From contig NC_063169.1 in the NCBI RefSeq assembly GCF_023159225.1, forward strand, positions 61,157,934-61,221,933: DNA of 64,000 nucleotides. The letters run 5' to 3'. A model generated the notes under the pieces. That model did no database searches. It saw only the letters and a list, made by a program, of their open reading frames with translations, and was not told the origin of the DNA. Positions 1-13,044 of the stretch are shown here, piece after piece (within the stretch, counting starts at the first letter, position 1; each line of letters opens with the position of its first letter). This DNA comes from Perognathus longimembris pacificus (taxonomy: Eukaryota > Chordata > Mammalia > Rodentia > Heteromyidae). The position numbers and the translations under genes are program-made.

Positions 1-1230
1 TGTGGTCATATTTCTTTTGGTCTATACACAAGGAAAGAGGCAAGGAAAGGAAAAGAGAGGAAAGGAGAGGTAAAGAGGGATGATAGCATAGACTGTGCTG
101 CTTTTCATCTTTACCAGTGCATGAGGCCTTTGAACATCAATAGACAACATTTATTGATAACAGCATTTCCTAGGAAACCAAATTTGAGCATTTGTACAAA
201 CAGTCATTGATTGATCGTTATAAATTTCACATCTGAAGCATTCACCCAGGAAAACAACCGACTGGGATGGCCCAGATAATCAGAAGTTTGATCTGTCAGT
301 GCCATTAAGTCAATGCATGGACTACAAAGCTACTTTCCATGTATTGACAATGTTGACTTAAAGGCTGAGGGCCTTCTAGCTGTCTAGGCTGCATTTTAGT
401 TAATGAAGCTTAATGATATTTTTATGCTAATAGCCTTTACTGGCTGACATCTTGAGATTCTTCTCCTCAGTGGCCACATTATGACTATCTTCCCTATCCA
501 AGTTTTCTTTTATTTGGTGGGGTGGGGGATTGTGCCTGCTAATGAATAATTTGTATTAGAAAAATATTAAGTGCAGAAGGATCTTGTTGACGATATATCT
601 CCTAGATGGCATATTATGAGTTTTCACCAAGCACATGTCAATACATGGCCATACTTTCATGCAGATTATACCAGTAAGTTCTAATTTAATAGGACCAGAT
701 AGAAGGTGGGTGGAAGTTCTGAAGGATGAAAAAGAGGCACCTTGAATTGAGTGCAAGTGAATGTGTTGGTGCAAAAGCTAGAGGGTGGGTGAGGAGAACA
801 TATTGGAATTCACTTGCCATGGTTAATGTAAAAGTTATAATCTCCAGAAGAAAAGGGTTTTCTTCCTGTTTTATCTTTAAGCTAGTTTGTATACATGAAT
901 ATTTGCATATCTATATATACCCATTGTAGATGTATATATATACACATATATATACACATAAACAGCAGCAATCAGATCATAGTTTTTACACATAGAAGCT
1001 TGCAAGTACCATATATATTGTACCAAACTGTTTTCATTCATTTAGAGTTTTGCTAAGTTTCTTCTTTACCTTCCTCTCTCTTGTTCCATGTGTTTATTGT
1101 ACAATCATATATCTCACTACACAGAACTTGGTTCTTCATGTGATCTAAAATTAAATGCATCACTTGCAGGTAGAGCTGGTGGTTTCCTGTAGGTGGTAAA
1201 GAATTGTATAATTTACAGAATTTATAGAAA
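1..1230. other. Non-coding unique AT-rich DNA
   Basis: No gene or recognised dispersed repeat is visible. A purine-only stretch rich in GGAAA/GGAGA occupies about 29-80. An AT/ATAC low-complexity run lies at about 897-965. Short reading frames on both strands overlap without any domain and look like chance. Confidence 0.6.
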
Positions 1231-1251
1231 ACCCAATCTTAGTTTCGTTTT

Positions 1252-1470
1252 TTGTTTTTTTTTTCTTTTTGGCTGCTACTGGGTTTCAATTCGGAGCCTC
1301 AGATTAGATAGCAGATGCTTCACCTCCTAAGCCGCATCGCCTTTTTTGTTTTAGTTGATTTTAGTAGAGCAGTTCATTCATCAGTTCCTGCATCTTTGAG
1401 GCTGAACTCTAAAGGAGATCCTTCTACCTGGACCTCCCCGTAGCTGGGATTGTAAGAGTGCACCATTTCT
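1252..1470 (-). repeat. Old composite SINE: B1-like unit plus ID-like tRNA unit, antisense
   Basis: Read on the minus strand, this starts with a B1/7SL-like unit (GTAGCTGGGATT on the plus strand is its diagnostic piece, about 1441-1452). An AAAACAAAAAAGGC linker follows, then a tRNA/ID-like unit. A T-rich run at 1246-1270 is the inverted A-rich tail. The order and linker match, from memory, the two 3' modules of a composite SINE common in beaver. The copy is diverged, so it is old. Element type is fairly sure; exact ends are not. Confidence 0.6.
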
Positions 1471-2009
1471 TTTCTGAAAGAAAATGATTGCTTGTTACAA
1501 GTCAAAAGTGTGACGTGTTGGCAAGTCCTTCTAGTGTAAGTATCTGCTTTACTTCACAGATTAAAGTGTGCATCCTTGTGTTAGATGAATACAAATATAA
1601 ACCTAAAGTTCCTGGAAATAATGTATTTCATCCTGGACACTGAATGATCCGTGTCTTTCCATTTCTCTTACTTACTTGGTGATTTATGCATACTTATTTG
1701 TATCCTCTTGACATGTGTTTCCTGACTTTACTTGTCCCTCAGAATGAAGATGCCAGGAGCTCCTCCTCTGACTAAATCTCTGTGACCTTTCCTCTTGTTC
1801 TCATGGCCTGGGCCTGGGGTTCTCACATGTCAGGGAGCTGGGCTCTGGGGGAAAGGGGGAAGCCTTTACAATGCCTTTGTTTGCCCCCCCCCACCCCCGC
1901 CTCTCGGCATGGATTCTGACAAAGCAAATCTGAGAAATTTCACTTGTTGCTGTTGCTGCTGAGGAGAGACATGACTACTTTAACTCATTCATCTCCTTTC
2001 TGTTCCTAG
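1471..2009. other. Unique non-coding DNA
   Basis: Nothing gene-like is seen. A short C-rich tract (CCCCCCCCCACCCCCGCC type) lies near 1885-1902. The only open frames are short and lack domains. Confidence 0.5.
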
Positions 2010-2200
2010 AGTGAATAGCCTTGCCATCCACCACAGGCCATTTGCACCTGCTGCTTCCTCTATCTTCAGGTGATTTTTTTATGTCGTCAGGAGGATTTCT
2101 TAGGTCATAATAACTGGAGTACCTGCTCCTCACAATGCCCTATGTCTTCCTTCTCTGCAGTATTTTAAATCTCTATTTAGCTTATGCCCTTTTAACACAT
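2010..2200 (+). repeat. L2-type LINE 3' end fossil
   Basis: The order GGCCATTTGCACCTGCTGCTTCC, TCTTCAGG, CACAATGCCCTATG, TTCTCTGCAGTATTTT follows the L2 3'-end consensus as I remember it (GGCCTTTGCACATGCTGTTCC ... CACTCCCTAT ... CCTGCTTTATTTT). Divergence is high, as expected for a pan-mammalian fossil. A RepeatMasker run would settle it. Confidence 0.5.
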
Positions 2201-2246
2201 AGGCACGCACGCACGCATGCACGTACACACACACACATAGACACAA
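2201..2246. repeat. Interrupted (CA)n/(CGCA)n microsatellite
   Basis: A GCAC-unit run (GCACGCACGCACGCATGCAC) passes into ACACACACACACATAGACAC. The reading frame over it (HRHARTHARTHTHID) is simply a translated repeat. Confidence 0.9.
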
Positions 2247-5200
2247 TTATGGTGTTATTTCCCCCCATTTCCCTTCTAGAATACAATTCAGAGTATAGAA
2301 GTGTTTGGTGGGCCATTTTCTTGATCTATTTTTGCTATCTTGAACACCTGTAATCCTTGACAGACACTTGTGCAAATTCATGACCAGGATGTTGAGTTCC
2401 TCACAGAACACCTGAAAACATAAGGCATGGACCAGCCAGCAATGGTGATGATTAACAAATGCTCGCAGATAATTGCTCTCTAGGAATCTCAGGACAGTCC
2501 TTATCTCTCCAGAGTTTATAACCTGAAAGACTTGAGTTTTTTTTAAAATCTCCATAAATAAACTAATCAAACCAGTATCATGCTACTGAAGAGAATTAAG
2601 GCTGTGTTGCTTGCTGGATCCAAAAGGATACTGGCTGGTAAGAAGCTTGTTTTCCTTTTAGTAAGACATTTCCTCCTCTTCTTTGATTTAAATGATCTTG
2701 CTTTTATTGATGTTCATTGTTTTCCAGAAGAGATCTGAGCTGACTTGTAGTAAATATAAGTCCATGTAATAAATAGAAGATACGTGGATAATTATTCAGA
2801 AACCTGATTATGCAATAGGCAGGTCATATTAACTTGTCATAGAAATTACAATTGCATTTTAAATAGCAACAGATGAGATTTTGTCATAGCACTATGGCAG
2901 AACTTTAAAAACCAGCTGCATTCTTGGCTTTATGCTCTAATTTGTTGGGAAAAAAAAGAATAAAAGTTGTGTATTATCCCTTACTATTTCAGTGGTGAAA
3001 CTAAGACAAGTGCCTTATTCTGGTCTAGACTCGTAGTCTTGGTCGAATGTTTATGATAAGTGCGTAATCTTATCCACATCACCTCACCTGCCATTGTCAA
3101 ATCCACTACAGTATACTTCAATGAAAACCACAAGCCCTCAAATCATGCAGTCAGACCTCATCATAATATTAACCCTCAGCCTTTCTTTATTATTTTTTAA
3201 CTCCTGAAGTTCAAGCATAATCAAACGAATTTGTGTAGTCCTGATTTATAGACTGACAAATTCATTGCGCAAATGTGGGATGAAATGTTAACTATTTCAA
3301 TGTCATTTGCAGTCATCTGTCTCCAACCCTTTTCTGGAATTGAGAGGGATATTTTTTTTTCCAGGCCTTCCAAGTAATAATTATACTATTGGAAAAATGA
3401 CAGCTAGTGTGTGCTAACTGGGAACTGTGTACTTTTATTGGAAACATGCAAATTAGGGCTCGTAGAGGGATGCATAGTAATGGCCTCTAATTATGTCATA
3501 TTTCCCTGAAATTGTATCATATGTGCAAGTGCTGGCGCCGAGGACGACACTGCCACGAGTTCCCTGGTGACACATTTGGCGAGTTCTGACCTCACACCAG
3601 TTCAGTTAGTGCGGAATGAACTCAGAGAGCTGTGCCAACCCACGGAGACCTCCATCTTCTGCACTTAAGCCTTCTCCCCGAAAGACACAAGCGAAGAGGC
3701 AATTTGAAGCATGTTGGGAGTTGTTTGGAATCCAGATTTCTGCTTTTAGAGCTACTTACTGTGTACTTAAGGAGTTCGCAGACGATTGGAAGCCATTTGT
3801 GGGTTCCTGTGGTTATTTTTTACCTTACTGCCCCTAGCAGGAAAGTGTCAGAAGACAACAGAATGGGAATGTGATGCGTGTATTCATTTGGTGTTACAAG
3901 GAGTCTGACCAAGTTCAGTTGAAAAGGGAAATAGAATACCTACTGCATTCACTTAAGTATTTCTCTTAAATCAGTGTTGATTCTGACATTGGTAACGTGA
4001 ATGCTTCTTTGCTTTGCTGATGCATGAATGGAAGATACATGCACGAGGAAGTGCAATGTTCAGGGGAGCAGGCCTGGAGGACCTCACTAAGGACATCTTG
4101 GATGTCGCCCATCCAATGAGAATCTGACCCACGCATGTGCACACTCACCCCTCCCACAGTGAAACCTGTTTTGCTATCCTTAGTACCACGTTTGTAGCCT
4201 TCTAGAATCTGGTTAAAGAGTACCGAAGAAATCTTTTGTAAAACAGCCTTATGGATATGACACCTATAGTCACGGATACTAATTCTGATGTACCTGTACA
4301 TCTATTGCTATTTAGAAGGCAAGGAATGATAGGAAATTACTTCTCCCAATTAGACTGGATTGACTTACAGATAGGGAAGTCAAACGCTTGTTTTCTAACC
4401 ATACAATTCAGCTAATCATACAATTTAGCATTGCTCTCCCTTTCTCCCACAGGTGGCTCAGGGTTGATACTCCTAATGTGATGCCCTTGAAGTTCCAAAC
4501 TCCGGGACTAAGGCTTAACCTTGCTGACGTTTCGGTCATTTATCAGTCACCCACACTGGTATGGACTGTAGGCAGAACACATTATCTCCATGTTGACTGA
4601 GGGAGCCATAAAAGGAAATACAGCCTTTCAGAGTTTATAGCTAAACTGTAGGAACAGGGCAAATAAGAATAGAAAAAATTAAGTTCAGACTTTCAAAAAC
4701 ATTTGACAACTTCTTAATGAGTGCCTTTCGTTTCAAAGTGGTCTCCTTGGACAGGTCACATACATTTGCCCATAAATGGAGATATATCTCAAGGTAGTGG
4801 TGGAAACCTCGTCACATTGAATGTATTCTCAAAGGAGAAAACTAGATGGTACTAACCAGAATTTTAGGAATAACCATGCATCATTTAAGACAAGCCTAGT
4901 GAACAATATCTATGATCAGAGCGATTAGCATGAAATGGGAATACGGTAGAAATTTTAGTCAAAGGATTACTGTAAGAAAGATGACTGTCCTCAGTAACAT
5001 CTTTGTGCTGTGAAGAATTAATTCAGTGTTTGAGGCAGTTTAGCATTTCGATGCACTGTCAACCTAATTTTGATCATGCATTTTAATACTCAACATATCT
5101 ATTGCTTTAGTGACCTCAAATCTCAAAAAGGAAATCTTGGTGTGAGATGATACTTTTGATACCTGGATGTTTTGAATCCCGGGGATTATTGGTATTTGCC

Positions 5201-8200
5201 AGTAAAGTCATTCAACTTTTGTATCTAGGTTATAGAAAAAGAAATATGTGAAGGTTTTAAAAAGTTTTTCAAGTCTCCTTTACCAATTTACTTTGGAGAT
5301 AAAGCCGATGGTTCACCTCAGTGGTTTTCATTAGACACTCAAAATGTATAGCATAAACTTTCAGAATCTTTTTTGTGACTTGGTTACTTCCAGCATAAGT
5401 AAAATTAATTGTAATTCTTACACAGAGGATTCATTTGATTTGAGCCTTAGTCTCATTACCTGTGACAAAGAAAGTAGGACTGGATGAATATTAATATCCT
5501 TTACAACTCAACTTAGTTTTTGTGACTGTTTATTCTTTCCTTAAATATAGGTCCTTAGCTGTCATTTGAGTATTTATTAAGCAATCTGAATCTTGGACTC
5601 TGTTTTTTAGTATCTTAAGAAATGAATCCCAAAGACCAGCCAGATAGATAATAATTTTGTATAGCAACATAAACATCTCCCACAATCTTTTATTAATTTA
5701 AGAATCATGCCTATCAACTTGCCTTTATTCAGATTATTTTAACAATATTTGGCTGGCGGGAAGGCTGTAGATTTATCACACAGAACTCAACACTCATTGT
5801 TTGCTTCAAGTGATCACCCATTTTTGTTCTGATATCAGGCAGTATTCATTGCAGCTGTTAGCATATGACAGTTGACTGGGCGAACTTGGAAATACTGCTG
5901 CTCCTCACTGAAACACGTTGCCTGTACATTCTCATTGCAATGTGATTGCTCTTCTGCCTTCACGAGTTATTCAAGAAGAAAATTAGCCTCATTTCTTTAC
6001 CGAGAGGCTTTGCATAAACACTCAGTCATAATTTATCTACAAATATCAGGAAGTTAAATGTAATCAATTACGGCTGTGTAGAAGTATTCAGGGGGCTAGT
6101 ATTGGGGTATCCTAGCTGCTGATGGCTAAGAGGGGTTCATAGCAACAGATCGGGGACCTTCATTCATCTGCAGCTGGGATTCCTTGATCTAAGAATGCAC
6201 TGCATGTTTTTGTATGAGCATAAATACTCGCAGATGTCTTCATTCTCTCTGAGTGGCTCAGATGCCATTTTCAGTCTAGTTATAGCACTATTTGGTAAAG
6301 AGACAGAATTATGCCATGTGTAAGCCAATACCAATATGATCCAAAACTCACGTATCCATTTGGCAACAGTTCTGATACTTCAGTTTTCTGTTGGTGTTTG
6401 CATCATATAAATTGGATCTGTTTAAGAGTCCTAGATGTCTATGGCTCTATCTTTCCAGAGTGGTATTTGAATGTATTGAAAGGAATTGCATCCACCTAGA
6501 ATGAATGAATCATTGGCGATGGACCTATATGACTCCTCAGAGATTTCAAGGGATTTGATTTCCTTATTTACTAACTTTATTTCCTTTTGTGTTCAGCTCT
6601 TGTGTGTGTGTAAAAATAAAACAGACAAATGATACTTCCTCCATCCCTTTCTAGCCTCACTATTAGTTCTGTAGATTGAATTCTTTCAGTTGGTTAACAG
6701 GAACCTTTAAAAAGAAGTTTGGTTGTTATTTTTTAAAATTACTAAACAGAAGCACCACTGGAAGGGCAGTGAGTTTTTCATTAGGTGAATTATTGGTTTA
6801 GACAGTATTTGGCTGTGTGATGTGTTGGTTGGTTTAGAATATATTGTATGCACCATCGCACAGTGGCAGGCTGGTGGGAGGGTGTATTTTCAGCAGCCTC
6901 GCTAGGTGACAGAATGGGGTAACAGAGCCATAATTTATAGTCACTAATATGAAGATGTTATATCAATTACCTAGGGAAAGAAATACCCCCACTGGATTTA
7001 TATCCTTTAGTTATTAAAACAGTGGCAGCTATCTTAAATTAGTTATAGAAAATAAAGAATTTAGCGACAGAAATTAATCACTGTCACGGTGCACGCATAG
7101 ATTCTGAGTTGCAGCGCTTGGCAAAACATTTGTTTGGAAAAGGAAAATTGCTATTATGGTCACCTTAATAGAAACAGACAATCCAACAAATCTTAATTTT
7201 AAAAGATTTCATGCGGTCATAAATCATAATGGCATTGGGATTTAAGGCACAAAAAAGGCAACTTCATAAAGAAATGAGGCATGCCAGAGAGAGCCAGAAG
7301 CCATGGCCAGTGCCCTACTGACCATCCATCCTACTGAGTGTGGCCAATGGTGTGATATTTCAACTCCAAAGTAGACTGTTCCTTTTCTTCCCTCAGAAAA
7401 GTATAACCATCTCCCAAATCTCTTTTTTCCCCCAACAATTGTCTGTGTGGTCTCTTCTCTCAAGTGGAAGGAGAGACTTGGAATATAAATGGATACAGGA
7501 CATCCCTCCCTATCAAAATCCATTAGTGTCTCTTCCAGGTGCAGTTAGGATGAAATCCAGCTCCTCCATTCCTCACTGTGACCTTTGTACCAGTGAACTG
7601 GTGGTCTTCCTTCTCTCCCCTCCATCTTCCTAGGGTATCGGGGCCATACCCATGTTTAATTTTTATTTACCTTAACTCATTACTTCTCATATTTTTAATT
7701 TCACTCACATGAAGTCTCATAACAAACGAAACACAAAATACAATACCAATAAAAAACATAAAATACAAAGACTAACAAGAAAACCTTTAGAGAAGAATGA
7801 AGTAAGTGTTAAACCAATAGAATTTGAATTGCTTAATAATTGTGTTCTGGAATTACAGGCTGCTACTTTTCTTATTAGCAGAATGATGTATTCTGTTCAC
7901 ATGTGGTAAAATTTCTGAACAACTTCTGATCTTTTGTGGTTGGGCACCAATGTTTGCATGCCTATGAGTGATAGATAGCCCATTATGGAGTGGTACTTGG
8001 TTAGTTGTGCCACCCTCTTGGAAAGCAAAATGCATCATCAACATAAGCGAAATTTTCCTCATTACTGTATGGCTTTACCATCTGTCTGCCTAGCTTTCTC
8101 AGGCTTCTTTAAATAGGCATCAGGCTGGCCATTGCCACTGAGCATCCAACCCTTACAGATGGGACCTAGCTTCAGGGCCAATTGAGCTGCAGCTGTGTTT

Positions 8201-8263
8201 CATACAGGCCCTGGTCACACAGTTTTTGGCCAGTAACTTGTATGTAGTTTTTACAGTGGTCTC

Positions 8264-8264
<1 letters not shown>
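2247..8264. other. About 6 kb of unique, repeat-poor non-coding DNA
   Basis: This is the longest repeat-poor block in the window. No young SINE or L1 and no domain-bearing frame is seen. Stretches at 3440-3700, 4430-4600 and 5830-6000 look less degraded and could be conserved non-coding sequence, but conservation cannot be judged from one genome. CpGs cluster at about 3530-3680. A consensus-like 3' splice site lies at about 4433-4452. The minus-strand frame at 3966-4301 (111 codons) has no recognisable domain. Confidence 0.6.

Positions 8265-8314
<50 letters not shown>
8265..8314. repeat. (AC)25 microsatellite
   Basis: Fifty uninterrupted bases of AC. It is pure and long, so probably polymorphic. 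No SINE tail is recognisable next to it. Confidence 0.98.
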
Positions 8315-8316
<2 letters not shown>

Positions 8317-8617
8317 AAAAAGAATCCTTTGATGTACATGGGGTGACAGATGATAGATAGGTTTGTAAGACAAAAATATGAATCTTCAGCTAAGCAAATT
8401 TTTCTCAATGGCTATGTCCTCATGTTGGGTATAATTGGAGAATTATCTTGAGTAGTCAAAAAGGGAAGTTAATATTTGGCGATGTTTTCAAAATGTCAAA
8501 ATGAAGTAATTATTTGTATTCCTCATGGATTCCTCCCCCCCAACGAGACTTCAATACCATCTTTCTTTGTAATGAAAGCATAGAATTTGGAAAACAAACA
8601 AACTCAAATGCAATTCA

Positions 8618-8815
8618 TTTATTTTTTTATTAAATTTTATTGACAAGGTGATGTACGGGGGGCTACAGTTATGTAATAAGATAGTGAGTACATTTCTTGT
8701 TATATTTGTTACGCCTTCTCTCATTTTTCTTTCCCTTCCCTAGTTCAGGTAAGCATATATACAATATCCAGTGTACCAAAATCATATGCAGTAACCACAT
8801 AGGGTATTCCAAAGA
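8618..8815 (-). mobile_element. L1 3' UTR fragment, antisense
   Basis: A T-rich inverted tail (ATTTTTTTATTAAATTTTATTGAC, 8619-8643) is followed by GGTGATGTAC, GTGAGTACATTTCTTGT and AATATCCAGTGTACCAAAATCA. The same landmarks in the same order occur near 60,960-61,235, so this is a repeated family. Structure and orientation fit a 5'-truncated L1 3' end. The reading frame inside is not a gene. Confidence 0.6.
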
Positions 8816-10559
8816 AATTTATTTTTTTAACATTACAGAATATATGGATTCTCAAAGCCTCATTTTTCCTGAGTGGACTATGACATAATGAAAATTCTGT
8901 TTGGAGTTTCAAATTCCCCATGAATGAATCATAAATTATACCTCAGTATTGGAGAAATACTAACAGGAATGTATCTAATTTTTTTGGATGGTTCAGTTAT
9001 AAAACACACAGTTTTGCTCTTCTGGTAATAAATGGAATTAGAAAAGAGAACTTGATATGTACCTATGTAGATTAATGGATCATTTTTCATTTCCTAGGCC
9101 AGAAAGTAATGACTCAGAGGTAGCTTAGCCTTGCTTCATAATCAATGAACGTATTGATAAACTATGCCCTTTTAGATAAAAATTCAATTCTAACATGCAG
9201 TACAAACCAGGAACTTATTTAATGAGTGACTTGGGTGTGTTAACTGGAATTTGTAGATGAAACTACAAGTATGCAGAGTTCCGTAGTGCATGCATTATCT
9301 TGACTCTCCAATCAGGCTTTATCCCAATATTAAAAAAAATGAAATCATGAACCTGATGTGGCAGAATTGCTCCTCATAGCATGGCTAGTAGTATCCTACT
9401 TGGAAGACAGCTTCTGAATTTTTATAAGAAAAAAACATGAAGCTTTCATTTGATCTCCAAATTACCCCATCATTCTGTAACTGAAATGCACATGATTATT
9501 TCCAACAGATGATATATACTGAAATAAATTCTGAACCAGACAATAACATTTAACACCCAGTGTAATGCTTTGATGTTCTCTCATGCTCTGATGCATTTGG
9601 ACTTATTACCAAATCACTGCTACAAGGCTGGAAGTTTCAATAATTTATAGAAGACATTACACTAGGAAGAGTAGTAAGTCTACTGAAGAGATGACCCAAA
9701 TACCTCACATGGATCCCATATTTCAGCCCCTCACCTGAGTTTCTCTTATATTCATTTTTCTTATATATATAAAGCAATATTTTGAGCAATCTTTTGAATG
9801 CAAGGCTCCATTTCATCATCTTGTGTCACTCCTGGTTTGCTGTTTACCTATGTTTCATGTACATGATACAATTCAATTACATAACCTTGTTTGTTAAATA
9901 ATTTGCTGATTGCCTGTGATGTTGAGATTGGACTTTTGCCTTCTCTGTGTGTACAGAGTGGATTGATAGCATCATTTTAATTGCTGTTCCAACATTTGTA
10001 TAGAACAGGAGCATTTCTGGTTCAGAATCTATGTCTCTGGGGTGATTAACTTAATAGAAACAATAAATGTCAACATTCATTGCCTAACCTTGTATCTACA
10101 GAATGCACAAGGTATACTTTTGCATACATATTTTACTAAGTGGCTCTATGAAGAAAAGTATATTTAAGAACACATTTAAAAATTATACTGGGTTTTATAA
10201 TAAAATTATGATTCTACCATTGTACTTTGGCTCTTTTTCCTGCTTTGAAAGTCTTAAATCTCTCTTTGCACAATGAATGAAGTATTTTCTCAAAGTTTAG
10301 TGAATATAAAGTCCCATCTCATAGAGAGGCTAACTTCTTGTATTAACAATACTTTTACTTAATCATGAATACCTTCAAAGTGATACATGCATAGCAGGAA
10401 ATAAGACATATTACCGAGCTTTACTTAAAATGACAATGTGCCCACATAAGCAATTTTCCCCTCCACAAGCCCAGCTGAAATGCACTAAGAGAGCTAAAAT
10501 GATTTCATTCTCAAGGACAATGAGGAGAGGAAGGCAATGGTAGACAAATCTTTTAGCAA
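8816..10559. other. Unique AT-rich non-coding DNA
   Basis: No gene and no confident repeat is seen. Reading frames are 60 codons or fewer and featureless. Confidence 0.55.
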
Positions 10560-12420
10560 ACATTAGTGAAGCAAGAAATATAGATGGCAATGGACTTGTT
10601 GGAGTGAATTTTCACCTAGCATGGAGAAAAGTGCACAAGCCACTCCTTGGAAACTTACCTAGAAACACCCGGAACTTCCAAAAGTCAGATGAATCATGCA
10701 TGGAGTTGTACAGGCGCCTTGATGAAAAGTGGTGCAACAGGTGTATGTCAGTTCTCTGCAGCCCATCCTCCTTTCCTCCTTGTGGATACAATGACACTTT
10801 TCACTGGAGATGCTCAAGGACACCAGTTGGAAACAGATGTGAAACTCAAGGATGAATAAATATGTCCACTGTAAACATGAGGGGAAAGAAACTAGCAAGA
10901 ACCAAGAACCACCTAACATTTTAGGAAATCCTTAAATGGAGATGGCAATACCTAGATAAATCAGAAATTTGTAGACAGAAGAAGAAACCTAAAGGGTAAA
11001 AAACTAATATCTACAGGCATATAGGGGCTGTGTCCTCAAAATCAGATTTTCTAAATAGGAACAGAGGCCAAGAAAGTTGTTAAAAAAAATAAGAAAAGTG
11101 GTAACAGAAAAAAAAAACATAGTAAAAAGGATTGGAATAAATATTTTAGTGAATGAAATATCTAAAAAGTTGGAAGAAAATACAGAATACAAATTGTGTG
11201 ATTATCATCCTAAATGTCATTGACCCCTACTTTAAAAACTTCCTGAGCAGTCAGAAGCAAAAAATTAGATTAAATGGGCCCACTAAGCACCTAGTTCAAT
11301 GAATGAACATTGATTAAGCCAAAACATCAGTACAACTCAGAACAGAAGAAATATGACTTTGTTTTCCTTAACTTTAAAAAAAATTTAGAGTCATACCCGA
11401 AGCAAAGAATACCACAGTAAATTAGAAATTTGTACTAAAAACGGGTTAAGAAAAACTCAAAGCTTTGGTAAAAAGTGATTTTTCAGCCAATAATTTTATA
11501 CCCAGCCCAACTATCAATCACATGCCAGTGGAAAAGTAAAGGATGTGGATGTATTCTTAAAATACACTGATGGAAAATGACATAACTGAAAATACTCACC
11601 TTCCCCCCTGATAGTCCTACCTTAGAACTGTCCTCCTCTTCTCCCCTGAACAAACATACCCTGTGAATTCAGAAGAGAGAGCCCAAGACCCAGGCTACAT
11701 CCAGTACTGACACCCCCTGGCAGACACAAATGCTATTGAACCCTTGAAACTCGTCAGTCAGAATAACATCGCCCACCCACCCTGCCTCCATCTCACTCTG
11801 ATCCCACCTGTCCCCCATGACTTCTCTCTTTCTGCCTAATATTGAAAGAAACCCTGGTTGTAAAGGGCATGCGCCATGCCCCACTTCAGCTGGGCTGAAG
11901 GAGACTTTGTTGCCCATCCCAGACTTTCCTCCCAAACAAAGCCTGTTGATCTGTTGAGATTTGTCCTTCTTGCTCTTTTTCTTTTCTTACATACCTCCAT
12001 GATCCTATTTCAGAAGAAGCCAGGAAGAACAGACTTAAGCAAAACAAAAGCACGAACCACAAAATACAAATGCATGCATTTGTGGAATGGAGAGCCCTAG
12101 AGAAGAATGGTGAAGATAGTTATCAGGAGGGCATTTGTATAGAGCAGAGTATCTATCAAAGCAAATTGGAGAATTGTAGGAAAGAAACCTCCAAGAACTG
12201 TGAAGATTTCCTATTTGTAACACCTGAGAAACATTTGAAAGACTTGTTCCTAGAAAGTAAGCTGTTGAGTAAACAAGAGTTTTATTTACTTTCAAGACAA
12301 AAACAAAATTGATGGAACAAAGGAATGGTGATAAGATGCTACTTAACTCAGCAATGAACACTGTTTTATTGTCACAGTGGAATAAACAATGACTTGACCT
12401 AGCCAGAAATCTCAATAATC
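10560..12420 (+). mobile_element. Probable ancient L1 (or HAL1-like) 3' debris
   Basis: Long A-rich, stop-laden sequence. It contains AATTTTATACCCAGCCCAACTATC (11,491-11,514), closely resembling AATTCTATACCCAGCAAAACTATC, which recurs in old mammalian L1 3' regions. A tail-like stretch near 12,311-12,390 (GATGGAACAAAGGAATGG) also resembles such elements. No intact ORF1 or ORF2 remains. Frames at 11,669-11,935 and 12,035-12,415 on the minus strand run through this debris. The class is an inference from phrase-level similarity; boundaries are loose. Confidence 0.4.
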
Positions 12421-12454
12421 TATCTCAATATATCTAAGAGGATTGAAAAAATCA

Positions 12455-12495
12455 GAGGAATAGAATGTGTGTGTGTGCGCGCACACGTGTATGTA
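12455..12495. repeat. Short (TG)n/(CG)(CA)n alternating tract
   Basis: GTGTGTGTGTGCGCGCACACGTGTATGT: alternating purine-pyrimidine with a CGCG core at about 12,466-12,492. Such DNA can adopt Z-form under supercoiling. Confidence 0.8.
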
Positions 12496-12674
12496 CTCCC
12501 TAGGTTCCCTATTACAAGAGAAATAAGATCTTAGGTCAGATTCATTGTACAGAAAATTTCTTTAGAATCTGTCCTTAGAAACAATATCTATGGAAGATGA
12601 AGGAAGCAGACTTGCACGGAGAGGAGAGGAGCTGAATGATGACGGTGATGCAGTAACAATAAAATTCTTGCCCT

Positions 12675-12925
12675 GGCTGGGTGCCTATGACTCATGCCTA
12701 TAGTCCTGGCTACCAAGGAGGCTGAGATCTGAGGATTGTGGTTTGAAGCCAGCCCAAACAGGAAAGCCTGTGAGATTCTTATCTCCATTTAACCACCAGA
12801 AAACCTGAAGTGCAGCTGTGGCTCAAAGTGGTAGAGTGCTAGCTAGCCTTGAGTGAAAAGCTCAAGGACAGCACCCTGACACTGAGTTCAAGCCCCATGA
12901 CTGACAACAAAAGAAAACCAAAACA
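12675..12925 (+). repeat. B1-Geo dimeric SINE
   Basis: The left monomer is 7SL/B1-like (CTCATGCCTATAGTCCTGGCTACCAAGGAGGCTGAGATCTGAGG, Alu/B1 left-end order). The linker is TCTTATCTCCATTTAACCACCAGAAAA. The right Geo monomer has GTGGCTCAAAGTGGTAGAGTGCTAG and a B-box-like GAGTTCAAGCCCC, then an A-rich tail to about 12,925. Mildly diverged. Confidence 0.85.
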
Positions 12926-13044
12926 TAAACATTCTTACTTTAGAGAGGAGATAGCTACCAGAGTGGTACTCCTGGATCCAAGAAGTCTGAACCACTGTAG
13001 CTCAGAATCTACCAATCACTAGAGCTAGCTAGATTTAAAGGAGT

